DNA from: Straminergon stramineum
Taxonomy: Eukaryota; Streptophyta; Bryopsida; Hypnales; Calliergonaceae
Assembly (NCBI GenBank): GCA_963920665.1
Contig: OY987263.1
Coordinates: forward strand, 29,004,547 to 29,068,546
DNA: 64,000 bases
Reading direction: 5' to 3'
The notes beneath the pieces were generated by a model. The model saw only the letters and a list, made by a program, of their open reading frames with translations. It was not told the origin of the DNA and made no database searches. The position numbers and the translations under genes were made by a program. Shown here piece by piece: positions 22,801-33,000 of the stretch (position 1 is its first letter; every line of letters begins with the position of its first letter).

Positions 22801-25800
22801 GACTTAATTGATTTTTTTGTATTGTAGCTTAAATTGGCCATGGAAGGGAATAATCTCTATCCCTTTGACATGTACAATGAGCTTCGTATGATGAAAGAAG
22901 CTAAGAAAAGATTATTGCAGTTTTGGAGTCAAATGTAACAAGTGTTGATTGTTATGAATGACAATTTGGATGATGAGTTTGGAGTTGATGATGAAGATGG
23001 AGCTAATAGTCAAGTTTCTTACACCCCTGGAATAGAAACAAATTTTTGTGACTAAAGTGAGTGCAAAATCATTTGTTTCAATAGATTGATGTTGCTACAA
23101 TTGGTTAGATCAATTGTAGCCTAGATCCTTTCCTTGAGATAAATTACAAGTGAACTTTTCCAAATGGTTTTGTTCTTGAACTAAGGTGACAATATGATTT
23201 ATAATTTATGATTTATTGATTTGTTGTATTGGATTTGGAGACAAGAAATAGAAGTCCTTTGAGATAGCTCACAAGTGAATCTTCTTCATAGAGATCTCAA
23301 CTAATTTGTAAGTAACAAGCCGGTTTACAAGCCCAACAAATGCACCAAAATACATCTACACCAATAGTTCTTTCTTCAACATTCTTACGGCTAGATCTTG
23401 TTAACACATGCAAGACCAATAATTCCTTCTTCAACAGTTCCATTTAGTGTACTTAATTTATTTGTTTGGTTTTTTTCATGGATACAATGAAGTAGAACAA
23501 ATACAAAAAAAATGATAAATTGAGACATATTGTTTCTTTTCTAAATGATTTTCATTCTTGAATTGTACTCTAAAAGTTGGCTTTGTATTTTACTTTTAAT
23601 AATTTGAAAGTCTCTTCTTGAAAGTGTATTATTCTTGCAAAAAGATTTAAATGTTGATATTGTGTTTGGACAAACTGGCAAATATGAAGTGACATCATTG
23701 TGACAACTAAGCAAATAATAGCTTGTAAAAGATTTTCATGTTCCAATTTTTAAACTATAATGTAATTGTATAGTGTACATTTTAAATTGTTCAATATTGT
23801 TTCAACAAATATCTTATAAATACTACCACAAGATTTTCTAAAACAAAAAAATTCAACCATGAATATTTTTTTATTCAATATTCCTACATCATTATATTAA
23901 AATTATTGAAATAATACCTTTGATTGACAATATTAAGTCAATAAATCTTGTGAAATTATTGAGACAACTTCTTATAGCTAGTTTGTGTTTGTCATGTTGT
24001 TTCCATAGTGGTGAAATATTGATTCAAAGTTTTAAAGAATTTGAAATGACTATTTTACCTCCAAGTCTAAACTGTCACTTTCTAATTCCAAATTGAAAAA
24101 AGAGTAATATATCTTCAAAAAGTTATCACAAATTTCAAGTCAAAAACTCATAGTGTGCAACTTTTATAACTAATCAAAGTTTTTTCTTTTCAATTGGGAG
24201 GCAACTTATTATTATTCTACTTTCAAGTTCATATCTTTCACTTTGTAACGACAAACTAAGAATATAATTGCTCTATAGAAACTAACAACTCAATATTTAG
24301 GCACATCAAATATCAAAACTAGATGCCTTTTCATTGAAAAATTATAGGCACTTAAAAAATTTGCCTTCAAATTTGATGGCAATTAACCCTCTCTCATTCG
24401 ATCAAGCATAACTTTCACATACAAGCAAGTGATACGTTTTTGAAATCTCAAAAAAAAATATCATTTCAAAACTTTACTTCAAAACTCACAATACACAATA
24501 TGTTATGGCTCTCTTAATACATGGCTTAAAAATCTAACTATGAGAAGAACAAAAACTTCTCCATAATCTTTACTTCATCTTCCACCTCATTCACCTAAGC
24601 AAATGGATTTTAGCTCATAACATGCCACATGATCCACATTTCATTCATTGACCATCTTTTTTTTCTCCGAAATTCTCTTCATATCCTCTACTTAGAATTA
24701 TAATCTTTCAAGATCCGAAACAATAGTAAAACTTTACTTTCCATTCCAACAACTTCAAATACATAAAATAAAATTTGAAAATATTTTCATTTATAAAAAT
24801 AAATGAATTAGGATCTAATAGTAATTTGTTCAAAGGTAAAAAAAATAGAGTTTTAAGAAGAACATCATTCATTTGTACCTTAAGACTTCAAATAAATCCC
24901 CTCTAGTTCGACATACAAAACTCAAGAATATATATATTTTAATTTTTTAATTTTTAATTTTTAATTTAATTTAATTTTTTTTGTAGAACGTAAGTATTTT
25001 TAATGCGATAAAATAAAAAGGTGCTTGAGTTGATGTTTAGCATTGAGCCGTAGGAAAACTAGGTTTAATATAGAAGTTCGATGCTAAACCACTCAAATGG
25101 TATATACTTCTTGTTTGTTGTAGGTGAAACATGATTCAGAGTTCATAGTTATGAGATTATTCCACCTAGTAGATTCTTGATTTTGGGCCATGCATTGACT
25201 GAGCTTGACGCACTAAACATTGAGCAACCGCTCGTAGAAGAAATTCCTAGTTCGATTAAAACAACTAAACTTCCGGTAAAGACATGAAAACCACAGGTTG
25301 GGAAATGATCCATTGAATTAGTTTATGAGAGGAGGCTTTGTTGCTTGTCTGAATGCAATATGACTTTAAAAGGTTGTTCAAAAGTTTTGGATTAAGGAAA
25401 GTGGTCATTTTAGAGGGAAGATGCTTTGAAGAATCTTTTATTGACAAAATAATACGTTAGAAAATATAAAAAAATTCTATTGCAAAGAAGGTATCAACAA
25501 CCAAAGGAATAATCGATGATGAAGTCAGTCCACCAACAATGTAATATAGAGGCTCCTCAATGGATACACCCAAATCATGACTCAACAAACATCTATGCCT
25601 TAAAGCTTTACACTAAATCACATAGGACTACTTGTATCTGATTTTGCTTCTCTAAAAACAAGTGAGTTGATATGTACTATTGATATTGTGATTACATTTA
25701 TAGTAAATCTTCTTATGATATGATGAATATGTTGCTTATTTGGCTATCATGCAAAGAGAGTCTACTTTAGGGAAAAATCAATTTTTTCATTGCAACTAAA

Positions 25801-28800
25801 TGAGATCCGAAATATAGAGAAATACTATAAATCATGTAGGAATATGAGTGTAGAAGACTTTGGACACACATATATAATATTTTATATAAGGTATGCATAA
25901 ACCAATATATATATATATCAATATTTGTATGATTCAAAGTATACTTGTATTTGTAGGATACATACATATCAAAATCCATGTGTAAAATTATACATCAAAG
26001 TGAATATTTACATAATATATATATTTCATAATATATTTATGGTTGTATACACTATAAAATCAAAAGTAAAGAAGGAATAAGTCAAATACCAATCCAAATA
26101 ACCATATAAAATTGTTGTGAATGTAATCAATATTGAAATAAATGCCATGGCTGCATTAATTATTCAAATAAAGAGTGTAAGAGCTATTTGAAAAGTGAGC
26201 ATAAGAATATGTCTATTTCTACTCAATATACTAAGCCGAAACTCCACCCTTCAAGCCTAGGAGCAAAAAATATCCATACCATCACTCAAGGCACATTGTT
26301 CCAAGCACGGAGCATATTATATTTTTTTAAAGATACTTCATCTTGGAGTAAATAGAGGAGTTTTTGCTTGAGCCTAGAGTTGACCAATTTTATTATTATT
26401 TTGTAATAAAGTAAGGAGAGAAAAGTTGCTTTGCTTTATTTGACTATACTTGGAGCTTCATATTTGAATGCAAATTACATACAAACCATTTGTAGTTATA
26501 ATGAACTATTATAAATGGGGAGACAAATATATTTGTATCTTTACCAACAGTAGAGGGGCCCAATTCACTAGGCTCTAGGTTGTTTCTTCCTATTGTCTCT
26601 TTGCCTAAGCTGCTAAGCAACAATGGTCATGCTGTAAGAGTTTAAGATTCCATCATCCCTCCAAATTTCAAGTCAAAATATTATATTGTCTGATTTTCAT
26701 GGTTGATCAAAGTCTCCTCCAAATTCAAAAGCAACCCAATACATCTTTACTTCTAAAGGCATATTTTATTTATGAAAGCTCCAAATGTATTAAATCATGG
26801 CTTTTCAAAAATCTAGAGATCATGGATATACAACAATTTCAAATTTAAACTCTAAAATCAAAATGTTTCATTTTCTATAACGCTTTGAAGTTAAAATTCA
26901 AAATTCTAGCTCAAATTTCTAGCAACAAATTTAATTTATTACATTTCTAAGCTCATATCTCCCTCTACCTAAATCCAAATTAAACATAATATAATTTTTT
27001 AGAAAGATACAAAACTTAATACATATCTATGATAATTATCAAAATAGTGTACCCCTTTATCAAACTGTAGTAAACATTCAAAAATTCTATTTCAAAAATC
27101 CTATTGCAAGTCATCTCTTTTCATTTAGCGAGGCATAACTTTTACATACCAAATTCAAATGGTGCAAGTCATAGTTTTTTAGATTTTCAACAAGAGAAAC
27201 ATCTTTCCAACATTTGACAACCAATTTTTTTATATATCATTTACAATTGCTCTCTTAATCCACTCAAAAAATTGTGCAACCTCCAAACAACTACGTGTAG
27301 GTGTGAAAGCTTCCCCTTTTATTTTCTTTTGAAGAAGACATATCAACCCAAACTTTCGCTACATTGGAATCCTTCTATCCATGAATTTAATCAATTAACC
27401 CTTATAATTGCAATTCAACTTTTTATTTGTAGCAAGGATTCAATAAAACAAGACATATAGAGGAAAGTTAGTCTCTATCTTTTTTTCCCACAATATAGGA
27501 AACAAGTTTTTATTTTAAAATTTTTTTATAAATAAAGGATAGGAAACAAACAAGTGTAGAATCCTATAGTTACAACTAGAGGTATTAAATCATGAGCACT
27601 TTGCAACTAATTGCCAAGTCGCAAACTTAGTTGACTATCCAGTTCGTTGAAGGTCATCTTGCTAGTCTAGGTTCAATTCTCACTAAACTCATTGAGCATT
27701 GTAGGTAGTATGAGATTTGACAATTACTTGTGATAGTAGGAAAGAAAAAACCATTTAGCCACCTACACCTCTAAGTTAGTGATAAGATTTAGTACATCTA
27801 AGATTTGTTAACAAGTTCTAACAATCTCTAACAAACTCTAGCAATCTCTAACAAGCTCTAGCAGTCTCCGATATTGAATTAAACTATGGGTTTTCACTAT
27901 ACCTCCAAATTTTTTTATCATTAATTCCTTTCCAAAAAAGGTTCTTTATACAAACCTATACAAATGCCCACATTATATATAATTTCCATATAGTATAAAT
28001 ATTTTCATTATGACATCATCAACCATTTATGAGTATGTTTAGTGATGTGAAAAGCATAATGATATCACAAGAAAAAAAAGGGGAAAGCATTGTTGTCTAA
28101 GAGCCTGAAGTCATAGGGGTGAGTTCTAGATGATGTATTGCCTTATTCGACTCTTGGCATCTTCACTCAGGCTAGAAAAGTGAAATTTTAGAGAACGAGC
28201 ATGAAGCTTAGAATGACCTAATAATTCGTGATGACCTTGTAGTATTCCAAGATGAACATTTGAAACCTTGTATGGACATCGTTGTTTTGGAATTCCAAGA
28301 TACTACGGGGAGTATGGATACATGCAATGTCCACGTATGAAATGCAATCTTTCTTGACAATGCTTGAAGGACCATCAAATTCATTCCCAAGGCTAGTGAC
28401 TTTGTCAATATGCATCTAAAATGGGACCTAATGAGAATGTTAAAAATTTGTGGAGGGAAAATGTTGAAAAACTTGAGGAGTATTTGCAAGAATTAGAATT
28501 CTATGCGCTATGGTTCGGTGGTGCTATTTTCCAACTACTTCCTTGATGAAACATTTTTCCATATAGGATACTCATCCTCCTAGATTGAAGGAGACATTAT
28601 TGAAAATGATACCCATTAGAGTACCACAAAACAAATGGTTGTTTGCAACCTCAACGATATCATTGAGAATGTTACATAGGTGGATAGGCACCTTACAATT
28701 GGTCGAAAGAACCTACGATGGGAATTGAGGATGAATATGGTTGTAAATACAAAAAGTACAAGACTAAATTCAAGTCGTTGCCTTAGGCCAAATACTCGGG

Positions 28801-28870
28801 GGCCATCAATAAGACGTCTATCAATGATTTAGAATGGAGGTAGGGTAATGATATTCATATACTAGAGCCT
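16869..28870. other. AT-rich gene-free spacer
   Basis: About 12 kb of AT-rich DNA with simple AT-rich tracts, for example an (AT)n run near 25905-25918 and TTTAATTTTTAA-type runs near 24940-24985. Open frames are all short (at most 119 codons, at 19569-19928) and none resembles a family I know. One possible decayed exon is listed separately at 22828-23055. I see no terminal repeats marking a complete mobile element. Confidence 0.5.
22828..23055 (+). pseudogene. Possible decayed exon, unknown family
   Basis: After a splice-acceptor-like TTGTATTGTAG, one frame reads LKLAMEGNNLYPFDMYNELR and on for 76 codons, with a single internal stop (TAA after FWSQM). The second half is acidic (DNLDDEFGVDDEDG). 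Its amino-acid composition looks more protein-like than the surrounding AT-rich DNA. I do not recognise the family, and it may be a fragment of a mobile element or chance. Confidence 0.2.
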
Positions 28871-29214
28871 AAAAACATGGTTGTTCCGGCGGACAGTTCG
28901 ACAACACGACGAACACGATGTCCAACACGTCAAGTAGACCCTCTTGTCCGTCTAATAGAGTCAAACTTAGCTTTGACTTTTTTTTTAAAATTCACCCTGC
29001 CCGTGAGGCCACCTGGATGCCATGTGGCAAATACGTGTCTTCTACGTGGCATCCTAAAGGGGCGCATGCGGGTGTGGGCGACCTCGAGTGTGGGCGACCA
29101 CGGCTGTAGGCAATTATAGATAGGGCAACTTCGGGTTCATGCTGCTAGGCGACCGCGGGTGGGAAGTACTTGGCGACTTGTGAGGCAAAGAAATGAAGTC
29201 GGAGCCTAAAGAGA

Positions 29215-29660
29215 GTAATGCCTCACAAATACCCGCAGGCGCCCCAAAAGACCCGCACTCGTCTCCTAGGGGACCCACACGCGCCTCAAAAGACCTCGAG
29301 TCGCCTTCTAAAGGACCCGTAGTCGCCCTACCCAGAACCCGCAGTCGCCTTGTCCGGGACCTGCAGTCGCCTCAGGACCCGCAGTCGCCTTGTCCAGGAC
29401 CTGCAGTCGCCCTGTCCAAGACCTGCAGTCGCCTTGTCTAGGACCTGTAGTCGCCCCAGGACCCGTAGTCGCCCTATCCAGGACTTGCAGTCGCCTTGTC
29501 TAGGACCCGCAGTCGCCCTGTCTAGGACCTGCAGTCACCTTGTCTAGGACCCGCAATCACCCCTAGACCCACAGTCGCCTTGTCCAAGACAAGTAATTGC
29601 CCGTGGACCCGCAGTCGCCCTACCAGACCCGTGGTCACTCCTCGAGATCTGCGTGCGCCC
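29215..29660 (+). repeat. Short-unit C-rich tandem array (core GCAGTCGCC)
   Basis: Diverged units of about 18-20 bp, sometimes doubled, of the form AGGACCYGCAGTCGCCYTGTC. Early units read ACCCGCACTCG and CGAGTCGCC. Open frames through it have strongly repetitive translations and are not evidence of a gene. Confidence 0.7.
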
Positions 29661-29689
29661 CTTGCAGACCGCGGGTTCAACCAAATTGG

Positions 29690-30625
29690 GCTCAAAAACA
29701 ATAAGACTTGAACTCGCCCTCACCCGTGGTCGCCCAAGACCTGAACTCGCCTAAGACCCGAGGTCGCCCCCCAATGCACCAAATTGGGCTCAACAACAAC
29801 AAGACTCGAACTCGCCTTCACCCGCGGTCGCCCAAGACCCGAGGTCGCCCCCCACCCGAAGTCGCCCCCCAATGCACCAAATTGGGCTCAACAACAACAA
29901 GACTCGAACTCGCCCTCACCCGCGGTCGCCCAAGACCCGAGGTCGCCCCCCACCCGAAGTCGCCCCCCAATGCACCAAATTGGGCTCAACAACAACAAGA
30001 CTCGAACTCGCCCTCACCTGCGGTTGCCCAAGACCCGAGGTCGCCCCCCACCCAAAGTCGCCCCCCAATGCACCAAATTGGACTCAACAACAACAAGACT
30101 CGAACTCGCCCTCACCCGCGGTCGCCCAAGACCCGAGGTCGCCCCCCACCCGAAGTCGCCCCCCAATGCACCAAATTGGGCTCAACAACAACAAGACTCG
30201 AACTCGCCCTCACCCGCGGTCGTCCAAGACCCGAGGTCGCCCCCCACCCGAAGTCACCCCCCAATGCACCAAATTGGGCTCAACAACAACAAGACTCGAA
30301 CTCGCCCTCACCCGCGGTCGCCCCCCACCCGAAGTCGCCCCCCAATGCACCAAATTGGGCTCAACAACAACAAGACTCGAACTCGCCCTCACCTGCAGTC
30401 GCCCAAGACCCGAGGTCGCCCCCCACCCAAAGTCGCCCCCCAATTCACCAAATTGGGCTCAACAACAACAAGACTCAAACTCGCCCAAGACCCGAGGTCG
30501 CCCCCCACCCAAAGTCGCCCTCCATTCCACCAAATTGGGCTCAACAAGAACAAGACTTGAATTCGCCTCCACCCGCGGTCGCCCAAGACCTGAACTCGCC
30601 CAAGACCTGAACTCGCCCAAAACCT
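29690..30625 (+). repeat. 98-bp tandem array, about nine units
   Basis: The anchor AATGCACCAAATTGGGCTCA recurs at 29773, 29871, 29969, 30067, 30165, 30263, 30344 and (as AATTCACC) 30442, then about 30524. Spacing is 98 bp except for two shorter units of about 81-82 bp. Each unit holds CTCGAACTCGCC, CACCCGCGGTCGCC, GACCCGAGGTCGCC and ACCCGAAGTCGCC, so a smaller 15-18-bp CGCC-ending sub-repeat built the larger unit. Because 98 is not a multiple of three and units lack stops in all three forward frames, long open frames (up to 300 codons) appear in every frame. They are by-products of the repeat. Confidence 0.9.
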
Positions 30626-30840
30626 ATATTCACCTGTATCTTAAAGTCACGTTAGTGCAGGGACCAACATACCACAAGATGTGAGCCATCTCCAACTCTA
30701 ATGAAGTCAAGCTTAATTGCATCTTCCATACACTATAATTGACATGTCCTTCAATGCTCGTAGTTAGTTAATACTACAAAATTAGTCTATAAATACAGAA
30801 ATTTTAGTATGACTAATTAGAGAAATTGAAGAGGGTTTTC

Positions 30841-30878
30841 CAAACCCTAAACCCTAACCCTATACCCTAAACCCTATA
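30841..30878. repeat. Short interstitial telomere-like tract
   Basis: Five imperfect CCCTAAA-type units, for example CCCTAAACCCTAACCC and CCCTAAACCCTATAA. This is the plant-type telomere repeat (TTTAGGG on the other strand). It lies about 200 bp beyond the 98-bp array. Confidence 0.6.
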
Positions 30879-31169
30879 AAAAAACCATGGACCTTCTCCA
30901 TGTATCCAAGTCCAAAAGTAATGTACTTCTATTTTTTAGGATGGATAAAATGACACACACATGTGAGTTGCTTTTCATTATATGTCATAAAAATGTTTGA
31001 ACTCCTAAACCTTGTACTTGTAAGATAAAAACCATTTAAAGTGTCATTTCCTAACTTTTTAATCTTCAATAAATTGAATATTCATTCACCCCTTCAAATG
31101 TGTTTTAAATCCCCTTGATGTATCAAGGGGAGGACTATATTGAAATTCCTATGTTGGAGGATGGAAAAT

Positions 31170-32085
31170 GAAATGATGAGGAGAAGGGCTTCTCCAAGTC
31201 TCCATTTCTTAAAACCACTTCTTATGTAGATAAAAAAATTTCTTCTTCATGCATCCCACAGTGTTAGTATTTTTTTTGTACATGGTTTCCCCCAAAAGGG
31301 AAGGTCTCCTCTCAATATACTCCCTCCAAAAATTAAAATATGAAATGGTCATGTTGAATTTTACATGAGCATGAGGAAAAAAAAAATGTCAATTAGAAGA
31401 GCTTCCCCAAGTCTCCATTTCTTAAAACCACTTCTTATGTAGATAAAAAAATTTCTTCTTCATGCATCCCACAGTGTTAGTATTTTTTTTGTACATGGTT
31501 TCCCCCAAAAGGGAAGGTCTCCTCTCAATGTACTCCCTCCAAAAATTAAAATAGGAAATGGTCATGTTGAATTTGACATGACCACGAAGGAAAAATAAAA
31601 TGTCAAGGAGAAGAGCTTCCCCAAGTCTCCATTTCTTAAACCACTTTTTATGTAGATAAGAAGATTTCTTCTTTGTGCATCCCACGATGTTAGTATTTTT
31701 TTTGTACATGGTTTCCCCCAAAAGGGAAGGTCTCCTCTCAATGTACTCCCTCCAAAAATTAAAATAGGAAATGGTTACGTTGAATTTGACATGACCACGA
31801 AGGAAAAATAAAATGTCAAGGAGAAGAGCTTCCCCAAGTCTCCATTTCTTAAACCACTTTTTATGTAGATAAGAAGATTTCTTCTTTGTGCATCCCACGA
31901 TGTTAGTATTTTTTTTGTACATGGTTTCCTCCAAAAGGGAAGGTCTCCTCTCAATGTACTCCCTCCAAAAATTAAAATAGGAAATGGTTACGTTGAATTT
32001 GACATGACCACAAGGATGGATGAAGGAGAAATGAAATGTTAGGAAAAAGGGCTTTTCCAAATCTCCACTTCCTAAACCAATTTGC
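31170..32085 (-). repeat. 213-bp tandem array, about four units
   Basis: The anchor TCCATTTCTTAAA recurs at 31201, 31414, 31628 and 31841, with a degenerate partial copy near 32064. Each unit includes CTTCCCCAAGTCTCC, TATGTAGATAA, GCATCCCAC, TTTTTGTACATGGTTTCC and AAAGGGAAGGTCTCCTCTCA. The period is 71 codons, so a minus-strand frame stays open for 212 codons (32060-31422) with repeated motifs such as NFWREYIERRPSLL. No known domain is seen and the frame may be an accident of the period. Confidence 0.85.
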
Positions 32086-32242
32086 TTTCTTTATTACTTA
32101 ATTAACTTTTGATCACTTAGTATTGAATGCCTTAGTTTTAGGATTTTTTGGAGTTATTCCTCAGAAAAGGGGGGAGCGGTACTTGAAAAATTTGAATGCC
32201 TTCCCTCCACTTTGTAAGGGGAAAAACTCAAACTCATGTTTT

Positions 32243-32790
32243 CAGGCACCCCTGACCCGCGGTCGCCCCATACGCAGCCACCTCCATCGTCATGAACTAA
32301 AAGACTTCTTGAGTCTGAGACTTGCAGTCGCCCCATCAGCCACGGTCGCCCAAGAAATGACCTGTGGTCGCCCCCCTAAGCCCCCTTCTACCCGCATTTG
32401 CCCCCCCTAGACCCGCACTCACCCCCCTAGACCCGTAGTCGCCCCCTTCTACCTACACTCGCCCCCCCCAGACCTGCACTCGCCTCCCCTGGACCTACAC
32501 TCGCCCCCCCCAGACCTGCACTCGCCCCCCTTAGACTCACACTCGCCCCCCCCTTGACCTGTAGTTGCCCTGGATTGGACCTGTAGTCGCCCCGGATTGA
32601 ACCTGCAGTCGCCCTCATTCTAGGACCCGAGGTCGCCCCATCTTATCCGCACGCGCCCCACCCGCACTCGCCCCCCCCTCGACTTGTAGTCGCCCTGGAT
32701 TGGACCCGCAGTCGCCCAAGATTGAACCCGCAGTCGCCTTCATTCTAGGACCCGCGGTCGCCCCACCCGTAGTCGCCTATGGTGACGTGG
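32243..32790 (+). repeat. Second C-rich short-unit array
   Basis: Diverged units of the form ACCYGCACTCGCCCCCC or ACCTGTAGTCGCCC, with C-runs up to nine. The core matches the arrays at 29215-30625, so all three probably share an origin. It ends close to AAAACCCTAAACCCTAA at 32857-32873, a double telo-box motif. Confidence 0.75.
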
Positions 32791-33000
32791 TCAAAGCTTT
32801 CCACGTTACTATTGACAACCCGCCACGTAAGATAAAAATTTTGGTTGCCCTGCCCGAAAACCCTAAACCCTAATTTCGCGCTCGTCAAATTTGTCTCGTA
32901 TATGCGACACTCGTCTTATATGACATGCGACATCAGACGAACAACTCGACACCCAAACCCCAAAACACGTTCGACAGAACAACCCTGCCTAAAAATGATC

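Larger units (their letters stand above)
28876..33000. other. GC-rich, C-rich minisatellite island
   Basis: Base composition switches abruptly from AT-rich to GC-rich near 28876 and back near 33000, with an AT-rich middle (about 30660-32230). The left edge carries GTTCGACAACACGACGAACA and the right edge the related GTTCGACAGAACAAC. Between them lie three arrays built on a shared core, ACCYGYAGTCGCCC, and a separate 213-bp tandem array. Cytosine runs sit on the plus strand, so the minus strand has many G-runs. The unit may be one lineage-specific repeat or element; no transposition hallmarks could be confirmed. Confidence 0.55.

Noticed and set aside
27590..27700. tRNA-like sequence or tRNA-derived SINE
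   Set aside because: A B-box-like GGTTCAATTCT is present at about 27668, but I could not find a matching A box at proper spacing or a cloverleaf fold.
29690..30625. CRISPR-like array
   Set aside because: The units are contiguous 98-bp tandem repeats with no unique spacers, and the DNA is clearly eukaryotic nuclear sequence.
29708..30684. Forward open frames of 300, 258 and 270 codons as protein genes
   Set aside because: They overlap each other in all three frames and are produced by a stop-free 98-bp tandem repeat. Translations are purely repetitive with no domain, start context or splice structure.
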